A DNA stretch of 64,000 nt from Fibrivirga algicola. Lineage in GTDB: Bacteria; Bacteroidota; Bacteroidia; Cytophagales; Spirosomataceae. The notes below the pieces were generated by a model. The model had not been told where the DNA came from and did not search any database. It saw only the letters and a list, made by a program, of their open reading frames with translations. The stretch spans positions 1-64,000 of the forward strand of contig NZ_WAEL01000009.1 of the NCBI RefSeq assembly GCF_011742925.1, given 5' to 3'. Both the position numbers and the translations under genes were made by a program. Of this stretch, positions 18,318-26,599 are shown one piece after another (position 1 is the stretch's first letter; every line of letters begins with the position of its first letter).

Positions 18318-20384
18318 ATGCGCTTTACTGGATTCCTTGCCGTTTTTATAAGTGTTTGCCAATTGGCCATTGCCCAGTCGCCGGCACCCTATGGGGCTGT
18401 ACCATCGGCCCGGCAGTTGGCCTGGCATAAACTGAGGTACTACGCTTTCGTACACTTCAACATGAACACCTTCACCAACGAAGAGTGGGGGCATGGCACC
18501 GAAACGGCCAATCAGTTCAACCCCACGCAGCTTGACTGTCGGCAGTGGGCGAGAACAGCCAAGGCGGCGGGGATGGAAGGCATTGTCATCACGGCCAAAC
18601 ACCACGATGGTTTCTGCCTATGGCCGTCGAAGTTCACGGAGCACTCGGTGAAAAACAGCAAATGGCGCGGTGGAAAAGGCGATGTGCTGAAAGACCTGTC
18701 AGCCGCGTGCAAGGAATATGGGCTGAAATTTGGCGTATACCTCTCGCCCTGGGATCGGAATCACCCTGCCTACGGCACGCCGGAATACAACGACATTTTC
18801 AAAAATACCCTCAAAGAAGTGCTGACTCAATACGGCGACGTATATGAAGTCTGGTTCGACGGGGCAAACGGCGAAGGACCCAATGGCAAGAAGCAGGTAT
18901 ACGACTGGCCGGGCTTCATCGCGACAGTACGCCAATATCAACCGAACGCCGTTATTTTCAGCGATGCCGGGCCTGATATTCGCTGGGTAGGTAACGAAGA
19001 TGGATATGGCGGCGAAACCAACTGGTGCACTATCGACCGGGCCAAAGTGTACCCCGGTTACCCGAAGTACTGGGAATTGACCAGTGGCGAAGAAGGTGCG
19101 AAAGACTGGGTGCCCACCGAAGTCAACTGCTCCATCCGGCCGGGCTGGTATTACCACGCTAATGAAGATGATAAGGTTAAATCGCTGGAACACCTGGTCG
19201 ATATTTATTACAGCTCGATTGGCCGCAATGGTAACTGGCTGCTGAACCTGCCCGTTGACCGGCGCGGACTGGTGCACGAAAACGACGCCAAACGTCTGAT
19301 GGAGCTGAAAGCCTACACCGATAAAGCGTCGGTCAATCTGGCCGGGGCTGCCAGGGCTACTGCCAATAGCGTGTATGGTAAAGCCGCAACGTTTGCCGCC
19401 AGTAACGTACTCGATAAAAGCCGGGCGACTTACTGGGCTGCGGCTGACGGAGCCAAACAGGCTACGCTGGATATTGACCTTGGCAAACAGACGACCCTAA
19501 ACCGGCTGCTCATCGAAGAATATATCACGCTTGGTCAGCGGGTGAAAAAGTTCTCGGTACTGGCCTGGAAAGACGGTAGTTATCAGCCTATTGTGCAGGG
19601 GACGACCATCGGCAACCGGCGTATTCTGCGGTTCCCGACCGTTACAACCAATAAACTCCAGGTACGTATCGACGATGCCAATGCCAGTCCGATTATCAGT
19701 CATCTGGAAGTGTACAACGCGCCGGAGTTAATTGTAACGCCGGTAATCAGTCGGAGTAAAGACGGGCTGGTCACCATTGTTTGCCCCCGCACCACCGACC
19801 CCGTCATTACGTTCACCACCAACGGTACCGAGCCCACGGCCCAGAGTCCCCGCTTTACGCAGCCGTTTGCGCTGGCAGCAGGAGGCACCGTGAAAGCCCG
19901 CGCCTTCGTCGACAATATGAAGCGGGCCAGCAGTCCCGTCAGCCAGGAATTTGACGTCAGTTCGGCCAAATGGACCGTTGTGTCGTCGGGAACGGCGGCG
20001 AACGGACGGGGTGCTGATCGGCTGATCGACGGCAATCCAGGTACGTTCTGGCAACAACGCAGGAACGGTGAAACGCCCACGTCAGTAGTGCTCGATCTGG
20101 GAGAGACGTTAGCTCTGCGTGGGTTCACGTACCTACCCCGGCAGGATGGCAAAAAAGACGGCATCGTGTATCGCTACGCGGTGTCGGTGAGCCAGGACGG
20201 GCAAACATGGTCGGCACCGGTGAGTCAGGGTGCTTTCAGTAACATCAACAACAACCCGGTTAGTCAATCAATCCGGTTCGACAAACCGCAATCGGGACGG
20301 TACCTGAAATTCGACGCGATCGAGACCACCGGCACGGGCGATACTATGGTCTCCATCGCCGAACTGGGCGTGCTGACGCGATAG
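18318..20384 (+). CDS. GH29 alpha-L-fucosidase with C-terminal discoidin domains
   Basis: 688 residues with a signal peptide (CQLAIAQ). The catalytic barrel includes YAFVHFNMNTFTNEEWGHGTE and AKHHDGFCLWPSK. The probable nucleophile is Asp181 in EVWFDGANGEG. After about residue 340 come F5/8-type (discoidin/CBM32-like) modules (ATYWAAADGAKQATLDIDLG; DGNPGTFWQQRRNGETPTSVVLDLG), with a CHB/Fn3-type chitobiase C-terminal-like segment between them (ITFTTNGTEPT). The architecture resembles the 1,3/1,4-specific GH29 subgroup, which acts on Lewis-type and core fucose. That specificity is an inference from domain layout. It is in tight series with GH35 and the hydrolases. Confidence 0.94.
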   Translation: MRFTGFLAVFISVCQLAIAQSPAPYGAVPSARQLAWHKLRYYAFVHFNMNTFTNEEWGHGTETANQFNPTQLDCRQWARTAKAAGMEGIVITAKHHDGFCLWPSKFTEHSVKNSKWRGGKGDVLKDLSAACKEYGLKFGVYLSPWDRNHPAYGTPEYNDIFKNTLKEVLTQYGDVYEVWFDGANGEGPNGKKQVYDWPGFIATVRQYQPNAVIFSDAGPDIRWVGNEDGYGGETNWCTIDRAKVYPGYPKYWELTSGEEGAKDWVPTEVNCSIRPGWYYHANEDDKVKSLEHLVDIYYSSIGRNGNWLLNLPVDRRGLVHENDAKRLMELKAYTDKASVNLAGAARATANSVYGKAATFAASNVLDKSRATYWAAADGAKQATLDIDLGKQTTLNRLLIEEYITLGQRVKKFSVLAWKDGSYQPIVQGTTIGNRRILRFPTVTTNKLQVRIDDANASPIISHLEVYNAPELIVTPVISRSKDGLVTIVCPRTTDPVITFTTNGTEPTAQSPRFTQPFALAAGGTVKARAFVDNMKRASSPVSQEFDVSSAKWTVVSSGTAANGRGADRLIDGNPGTFWQQRRNGETPTSVVLDLGETLALRGFTYLPRQDGKKDGIVYRYAVSVSQDGQTWSAPVSQGAFSNINNNPVSQSIRFDKPQSGRYLKFDAIETTGTGDTMVSIAELGVLTR

Positions 20385-20434
20385 TCAACGCAGACAACTA
20401 CAACTAACCAACGTACCCACTCACCGTCGCCGTT

Positions 20435-22990
20435 ATGGTAAAACACGTTTCCTGCCTAACCCTCTCCCTACTGTCTGTTGGCTTATTACGGGCGCAGCCA
20501 ACACCGGAGCCTAACCGCTCAGCAACTTCTTATGTGTTTACGAAGGGACTCATCGCGCTGACGGGTAGCCGTTATGGGCGGGAAGCCATTTACACCGACC
20601 CGCTGGCCTATCAACTGTATGCGGGTACACTCAGCCAACCTGCCGAAGGAGCCGTTTTCGGTAACGACGAGCGGGGGCGGCCCATCACCTGGTTGCCGGT
20701 AACGGCCGATAGCCTGAACCGCCTTCGGTTTCGGGGGAATGCCCGTGGCAACGGCGGCGCTCCGGCCGGGCCGGGCGTAGTGGCCGGCAGCCTGAGAGGG
20801 GGTATCGGTGGCGGCGGCGGGTATACGTACCTGACATACCCGGCCACCCGCGAGCAGGTGGCGCTGCTGAACATCAAAGGAAATAGTAACGTCTATGTCA
20901 ATGGTGAACTGCACATGGGCGATGCCTACAGCATGGGGTATCTACACATTCCGGTGAAACTGCGAAAAGGGCTGAATGAGTTTTACGTACGGGGCGTTTC
21001 TGTCACGGCCAGCCTCACGTTTCCCGACAAACCAGCGCTGCTTCGTACCGACGATCCTACCTTGCCCAGCATTCGGTTAGGGGAGGCGAACACATCGCTT
21101 CAGGGTGCTGTCGTTGTGATCAATACGTCGTCTGCCCCGTTGACTGGCCTGCAGTTGACCAGCAAACTGGCGGGCAAAACGCTCACTTCACCGCTACCCA
21201 CCATTCCCGCATTATCGAGCCGGAAAGTGGCTTTCGTGTTTGATGGTAGTGGTGTCAGTGAAAAAGGACCGCAAACCTGTGCGCTCACGCTCGTTCAGAA
21301 AGGAAAACAACTCGATGTAGGTACGTTGTCGGTGGATGCCGTTCCGGTCGGGGCATCTTATAGCCAGACATTTGTAAGTCGCATCGACGGCAGTGTACAA
21401 TACTACGCCGTCACCCCTCAGTCGGCTGCTACAACGGCACCATCGGCGCTGTTTTTGTCGGTGCACGGAGCGGGCGTTGAAGCGAGCGGGCAGGCGCGGG
21501 CATACAAGCCAAAAGACTGGGGCAACCTGGTTGCGGCAACCAACCGGCGACCACGCGGATTCAACTGGGAAGACTGGGGTCGACTCGATGCGCTGGAGGT
21601 GCTGGAGATTGCCAAAAGCCAGTTCAAGCCCGATCCGCAACATATTTACCTGACCGGCCATTCGATGGGTGGGCACGGCACCTGGTTCCTGGGTGCCACG
21701 TACCCCGATAAGTGGGCTGCCATTGCGCCCTGCGCGGGGTACCCGACCCTGAAAGAATACGGTTCTGCCGATGGCGTCATTCCCGACTCGAGCAGCAATC
21801 CATTAGAGCAGATGCTCCTGCGGTCTGGCAACCAGAGCGATGTATTGAAACTGATACCCAACTACAAGCCGCTGGGGATCTACGTGTTGCATGGCGATGA
21901 TGACCGCACCGTACCCGTTACCTACGCCCGTCAGATGCGTAGGCTGCTGGGCGATTCGCAACCCGACATGAGCTACTACGAATACCCCGGCGGTAGCCAT
22001 TGGTTTGGCGATCAGAGCGTTGACTGGAAGCCGCTGTTCGACTTCTTCAAATGGCATCAGATTGCTGTTGATTCGACCGTGAACGTCATTGATTTCACCA
22101 CCGCGAATCCGGGTATTTCGTCGACTTACCGATGGGCATCTATTGAGCAACAGATTCAGCCCCTGCTGTATAGCCGGATACAACTCAACCGTCGGGGCAA
22201 GACCATTTCGGGAACAACAACCAATGTATCGCTTCTGAAACTGGCGTTGACGGCATTTACCCCCAACACAGCGGTGACCATCTCGCTCGATGGGAATCCG
22301 GCCATGAGCTACACGACTGCCAATGCCAAAGACACGCTCTTTCTACGTCGTGAAAACGGGCAGTGGACGCAGGCTCAACGCCCCGATGCAGGTCAGAAAG
22401 GACCGCACCGGTATGGCACGTTTAAAGATGCGTTCAACAACCGGATGGTGTTTGTGTATGGCACGAAGGGGACGAAAGACGAAAACGACTGGAACCTACA
22501 AAAAGCCCGCTACGATGCTGAAACCTGGTATTACCGGGGCAATGGAGCCATCGACATCGTTGCCGATACTGATTTTTCGCTCGCCAACTATGCCGATCGG
22601 GGCGTTGTTCTCTTCGGAAACGCAACCAACAACGCGGCCTGGACCTCGCTGCTGGCCGACTGCCCCATTCAACTGGCGCGTAACCGTGTGCAGGTGGGTA
22701 CTCAGCAATGGCAGGGCGATGAGCTGGCAGCCTACTTCGTCTGGCCCATCAAAGGCTCAGCTACGGCGTCGGTGGCGGTGATTGGGGGTACGGGACTGAA
22801 AGGAATGCGGGCGGCATCGGCAAACCAGTACTTCGCCGGGGCCAGTGGTTTCCCCGATTTCATGATTTTCGGCCTGGATATGGTGCGCGATGGGAGCCGG
22901 GGCGTTCGGATGGCGGGATTCTTCAACAATACCTGGAAACTGACACCGAACCTGACCGTTGTGAATGGTCAGAAAACCGGCACTAACTAA
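20435..22990 (+). CDS. Large secreted alpha/beta hydrolase (S9/prolyl-oligopeptidase-like fold)
   Basis: 851 residues with a signal peptide (LSVGLLRA). The N-terminal half is beta-rich and unassigned, with an unusual Gly run (GGIGGGGGY) near residue 128. The catalytic core at about 340-550 has LSVHGAG, the nucleophile Ser410 in TGHSMGGHGTW, an acid region HGDDDRTVPV and a probable catalytic His in GGSHWFGD. The C-terminal part, about 300 residues, is again unassigned. The hydrolase core suggests an esterase or peptidase. In this locus a carbohydrate esterase is plausible but unproven. The stop codon overlaps the ATG of the next gene by one base (TAATG), which indicates translational coupling. 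Confidence 0.82.
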   Translation: MVKHVSCLTLSLLSVGLLRAQPTPEPNRSATSYVFTKGLIALTGSRYGREAIYTDPLAYQLYAGTLSQPAEGAVFGNDERGRPITWLPVTADSLNRLRFRGNARGNGGAPAGPGVVAGSLRGGIGGGGGYTYLTYPATREQVALLNIKGNSNVYVNGELHMGDAYSMGYLHIPVKLRKGLNEFYVRGVSVTASLTFPDKPALLRTDDPTLPSIRLGEANTSLQGAVVVINTSSAPLTGLQLTSKLAGKTLTSPLPTIPALSSRKVAFVFDGSGVSEKGPQTCALTLVQKGKQLDVGTLSVDAVPVGASYSQTFVSRIDGSVQYYAVTPQSAATTAPSALFLSVHGAGVEASGQARAYKPKDWGNLVAATNRRPRGFNWEDWGRLDALEVLEIAKSQFKPDPQHIYLTGHSMGGHGTWFLGATYPDKWAAIAPCAGYPTLKEYGSADGVIPDSSSNPLEQMLLRSGNQSDVLKLIPNYKPLGIYVLHGDDDRTVPVTYARQMRRLLGDSQPDMSYYEYPGGSHWFGDQSVDWKPLFDFFKWHQIAVDSTVNVIDFTTANPGISSTYRWASIEQQIQPLLYSRIQLNRRGKTISGTTTNVSLLKLALTAFTPNTAVTISLDGNPAMSYTTANAKDTLFLRRENGQWTQAQRPDAGQKGPHRYGTFKDAFNNRMVFVYGTKGTKDENDWNLQKARYDAETWYYRGNGAIDIVADTDFSLANYADRGVVLFGNATNNAAWTSLLADCPIQLARNRVQVGTQQWQGDELAAYFVWPIKGSATASVAVIGGTGLKGMRAASANQYFAGASGFPDFMIFGLDMVRDGSRGVRMAGFFNNTWKLTPNLTVVNGQKTGTN

Positions 22991-24240
22991 TGGCTATGAA
23001 ACACGTTTTTTATGGCTTGATCGCCATCGTCTCGCTCGCCACAACGGGCTATGCACAACCAGTAACGTACCTGAAAAAATGGCTGGCTACCGATCCGAAT
23101 CAGCGCCCGGCATTACGTGCCGAAGCCACCGCCAACGCTGGCCTGACGCGGAAAGAAGCCGACGAAGCTGCGGCCCTGTTGCTGGATGACGAACGTACCC
23201 GCCAAGCGGCGGCGCTGAAGAAAAGCTGGGCCGACAAAACGCTCACTGAAGGGGAGCACACGATGAAGTTTGAGTACCGGCTGTTTGGTGAAAAACCGGC
23301 CGATGGGCGCAGCCTGTTTATTTCCCTGCATGGGGGTGGTAACGCCAAACCGGAAGTCAACGATCAGCAGTGGAAAAACCAGATCGGGCTCTATAAACCC
23401 GCAGAGGGGGTCTACGTAGCCCCTCGTGCTCCTACCAATACCTGGAATCTCTGGCATGAAGCGCACATCGATCCTCTGCTTGATCGGCTCATTCAGGCCG
23501 CCGTGCTAACTGAGGGCGTAAACCCCGATAAAGTGTATGTGATGGGCTACTCGGCGGGCGGCGACGGCGTGTATCAGTTGGCTCCCCGTATGGCTGATCG
23601 ATGGGCGGCAGCGGCCATGATGGCGGGCCATCCCAATGAGGTAACACCGGTGAATCTGCGCAATATTGGTTTCACGCTGCACATGGGTGCATTAGACAAA
23701 GCGTATGACCGCAACAAGATCGCCGAACGCTGGGGCCACTGGCTTGACAGTCTGCAAGCTGCCGATTCAGGCGGTTACAAGCACCTGGTGCAATTGCATG
23801 AGGGCCGCAGTCACTGGATGCAGCGCGAAGACACCGTAGCCGTGGCCTGGATGATGCCTTTCCGCCGTAATCCGATTCCTGATAAGGTGGTCTGGAAACA
23901 GGACGACCGGACGCATCCGGATTTTTACTGGCTGGCTGTACCGGAAGACCAGGCCAAAACCGGTCGGGAAGCGATTGCGTCGTACAAAGGCAATGTGGTT
24001 ACCATCGAAAAAAACGACTACGATACACTGCTGATCCGCCTGAACGATGCGATGATGAATCTGAATAAAGCCGTGGAGATACGGTACGACGGAAAGCGCC
24101 TTTTCAAAGGCAAAGTCAGCCGAACGCTGGGTACGTTGCAACAGACGATCAATCGTCGACATGATCCGGGGCTGGTTTTTCCGGTCGAGATTGAACTTCA
24201 CAAAACCACGGGTAAAGCAATCGCTGTAGTGGCGAAATAA
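22990..24240 (+). CDS. Secreted alpha/beta hydrolase, esterase-like
   Basis: 416 residues. The start ATG overlaps the preceding stop; a second ATG at 22996 would also serve. The signal peptide ends near GYAQP. The hydrolase core shows LFISLHGGGNA (oxyanion side), nucleophile Ser188 in VMGYSAGGDGVYQLA and a probable catalytic His in EGRSHWMQ. The C-terminal 100 residues are beta-rich and resemble the tail of exported peptidase-like esterases. It is coupled to the larger hydrolase, so the two probably work on the same substrate. Substrate not identifiable from sequence. Confidence 0.82.
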   Translation: MAMKHVFYGLIAIVSLATTGYAQPVTYLKKWLATDPNQRPALRAEATANAGLTRKEADEAAALLLDDERTRQAAALKKSWADKTLTEGEHTMKFEYRLFGEKPADGRSLFISLHGGGNAKPEVNDQQWKNQIGLYKPAEGVYVAPRAPTNTWNLWHEAHIDPLLDRLIQAAVLTEGVNPDKVYVMGYSAGGDGVYQLAPRMADRWAAAAMMAGHPNEVTPVNLRNIGFTLHMGALDKAYDRNKIAERWGHWLDSLQAADSGGYKHLVQLHEGRSHWMQREDTVAVAWMMPFRRNPIPDKVVWKQDDRTHPDFYWLAVPEDQAKTGREAIASYKGNVVTIEKNDYDTLLIRLNDAMMNLNKAVEIRYDGKRLFKGKVSRTLGTLQQTINRRHDPGLVFPVEIELHKTTGKAIAVVAK

Positions 24241-24290
24241 GCTCGCAACCGTTCCTTTACTTCATTTGCTCAATACTACTTACGTTCTCA

Positions 24291-26573
24291 ATGATTCGAT
24301 TTTATTGCCTGTTCCTGAGTGTGTTCGCCGTAGCTTCTGTACAGGCGCAGGAAAGATCCCAGCGGTATCCGCTCATACCATACCCTACCTCGCTTACCGC
24401 CGCTCAGGGTGAATTCAGACTCACGACGCAGACGGCACTCGTCGTCAAAGACAGCCGTTTCCGTTCCGAAGCCGACCAGTTGAACCAACTGCTGCAACCA
24501 ACGCTGGGTAAGTCGCTCACAGCGCGCGGCACTGGTTCATATATCGTGTTGCAGTATGATCCAACCATTGCGTCGGCTGAAGGATATGGGCTCACCATCA
24601 CCCCCAAACAGATTACGCTGCGGGCCAGTACGCCCACCGGTATGTTTCGGGCTGTGCAGACCGTTCGTCAACTTTTACCCGTTGGCATTGAACAGAAAGG
24701 AAGTAAGCCTGCGCAAACCCTGACGCTCCCGGCTGTCCAGATTCAGGATCAGCCCGCCTACGCCTGGCGAGGAATGCACTTGGATGTCTCTCGCCACTTC
24801 TTTTCGATGGAGTACCTACGTAAGTACATCGACCGGATGGCCCTGTACAAGTTCAACAAGTTTCACTTGCACCTGACCGACGACCAGGGCTGGCGGATGG
24901 AAATTAAAGCTTACCCGAAACTCACAAGCGAAGGCGCCTGGCGCACATTCAATAACCAGGATTCGGTGGTATTGAAACGAGCCGTGACCAATCCCGATTT
25001 CGAGCTGCCTAAAGCCTTCCTTCGTCAGCAGAATGGCCAAACCCAGTACGGCGGGTTTTATACCCAGAACGAGTTGCGCGCCCTGATTGCCTACGCCGCC
25101 GCCCGGCACATCGAGGTCATTCCCGAAATTGACATGCCCGGCCACCTGAGCGCTGCCATCAAAGCCTACCCGTTTTTGAGTTGTACGGGGCAGCCAGGCA
25201 TGGGCAAAACCTTCTCGGTGCCAGTCTGCCCCTGCAACGAACCTACTTACACGTTTATGGAGACCGTTTTGAGTGAAGTAATTGCCCTGTTTCCAAGTCA
25301 ATATGTACACATTGGGGCCGACGAAGTGGAGAAATCGACCTGGGCGCAAACGGCCGCCTGCCAGGAATTGATGAAACGGGAAGGCATCAAAAGTGTAGAG
25401 GAATTGCAGAGTTATTTCGTGCATCGGATCGAGAAATTTGTGCAGTCGAAAGGAAAAAAGCTGATGGTTTGGGACGATGCCCTCGAAGGGGGGCTCAAGC
25501 CGTCGACCGCTGTGATGTATTGGCGGAGTTGGGTGAAAGACGCGCCTCAGCAAGCTGCCCGGAATGGTAACGACGTGGTCATGACGCCCGTGAGTAACCT
25601 CTATTTTGATACTCCGCCGGGCATTCGGTCGGTGGAGGGTGTGTATAACGTAGCTGTTGTGCCTACAGGGGTGACGCCCCAGCAAGCGAAGCAGTTTTTA
25701 GGCGCACAGGCTAATCTCTGGACCGAATATGTGCCGACCGAAAACCGGGCCGACTACCTGACGATGCCCCGAATGACAGCCCTCGCTGAAGTAGTCTGGA
25801 CAGCCCGGCCCGATTTTCCCTCGTATCAGCAGCGGCTGCTTACCCATTTTCTACGCATGGAACAGATGGGTATCCACTACCGCCTGCCCGACCTGACTGG
25901 TTTTACGGAGGAAAACGTCTTTGTAGATAAGGCCACCCTGCGCATCAAAAAACCGCTCGACAGCTATATACTCCGCTACACGACCGATGGCACTCAACCG
26001 CAACGTACCTCGCCCGGTCTGCCCACAGATTTGATCATCAATAAACCACAGACGGTCAATGTGGCGGCCTTTACGCCATCGGGAATACGGGGGGATGTGT
26101 ACGCGCTTCGGTACCAGCAGCAGGCTTATGCAACACCAGTTACCGATTCCAACGGCAAACCGGGCTTGCTGTGTAATTACTACAAGAAATTTTTCCGCAA
26201 CACAAAGGGCATGAATGGCCGAACGGCCGACAGCACGTATACCATTGACAATGTGGTTGTGCCAAAATCGGTCACCGCGCCTAGTTTTGGCATTCAGTTC
26301 CGGGGGTATGTGACCGTGCCTGCAACGGGCGTCTACAGCTTCTTCTATACCTGCGACGATGGTGGCGTACTAAGGATGGCCAACCGGCTTGTTGTTGATA
26401 ACGATGGCAATCATGCACCCATCGAAAAAAGCGGGCAGGTAGCCCTGGCGAAGGGAGCGCATTCCATCGAAGTTGATTTTATCGAGGGCGGTGGCGGTTA
26501 CACGCTTAAGCTCAAATACAGCCTGAACGGCGGTGAGCCAATAGATATTCCCGACAGCTGGTTCAGCCACTAA
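24291..26573 (+). CDS. GH20 beta-N-acetylhexosaminidase with C-terminal PA14-like domain
   Basis: 760 residues, signal peptide ending SVQAQ. The GH20b N-terminal domain (about 25-145) is followed by the catalytic barrel (WRGMHLDVSRHFF, HLTDDQGWRMEI, EIDMPGHLSAAI). The catalytic pair Asp344-Glu345 is in HIGADEVEKSTW. After the barrel comes a chitobiase C-terminal-like segment (LRYTTDGTQPQRTSPG). The last 140 residues form a PA14-like beta domain (YSFFYTCDDGGVLRMANRLVVDNDG) that may bind sugar. The enzyme releases terminal beta-linked GlcNAc or GalNAc. It starts 50 bases after the esterase gene and 26 bases before the GH92 gene. Confidence 0.95.
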   Translation: MIRFYCLFLSVFAVASVQAQERSQRYPLIPYPTSLTAAQGEFRLTTQTALVVKDSRFRSEADQLNQLLQPTLGKSLTARGTGSYIVLQYDPTIASAEGYGLTITPKQITLRASTPTGMFRAVQTVRQLLPVGIEQKGSKPAQTLTLPAVQIQDQPAYAWRGMHLDVSRHFFSMEYLRKYIDRMALYKFNKFHLHLTDDQGWRMEIKAYPKLTSEGAWRTFNNQDSVVLKRAVTNPDFELPKAFLRQQNGQTQYGGFYTQNELRALIAYAAARHIEVIPEIDMPGHLSAAIKAYPFLSCTGQPGMGKTFSVPVCPCNEPTYTFMETVLSEVIALFPSQYVHIGADEVEKSTWAQTAACQELMKREGIKSVEELQSYFVHRIEKFVQSKGKKLMVWDDALEGGLKPSTAVMYWRSWVKDAPQQAARNGNDVVMTPVSNLYFDTPPGIRSVEGVYNVAVVPTGVTPQQAKQFLGAQANLWTEYVPTENRADYLTMPRMTALAEVVWTARPDFPSYQQRLLTHFLRMEQMGIHYRLPDLTGFTEENVFVDKATLRIKKPLDSYILRYTTDGTQPQRTSPGLPTDLIINKPQTVNVAAFTPSGIRGDVYALRYQQQAYATPVTDSNGKPGLLCNYYKKFFRNTKGMNGRTADSTYTIDNVVVPKSVTAPSFGIQFRGYVTVPATGVYSFFYTCDDGGVLRMANRLVVDNDGNHAPIEKSGQVALAKGAHSIEVDFIEGGGGYTLKLKYSLNGGEPIDIPDSWFSH

Positions 26574-26599
26574 GTTCACCCGATAGTCCAACCACCCCT

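Noticed and set aside
24816..25685. 289-codon minus-strand frame inside the GH20 gene
   Set aside because: Fully antisense to the catalytic barrel; His/Arg/Pro-rich without domain features.
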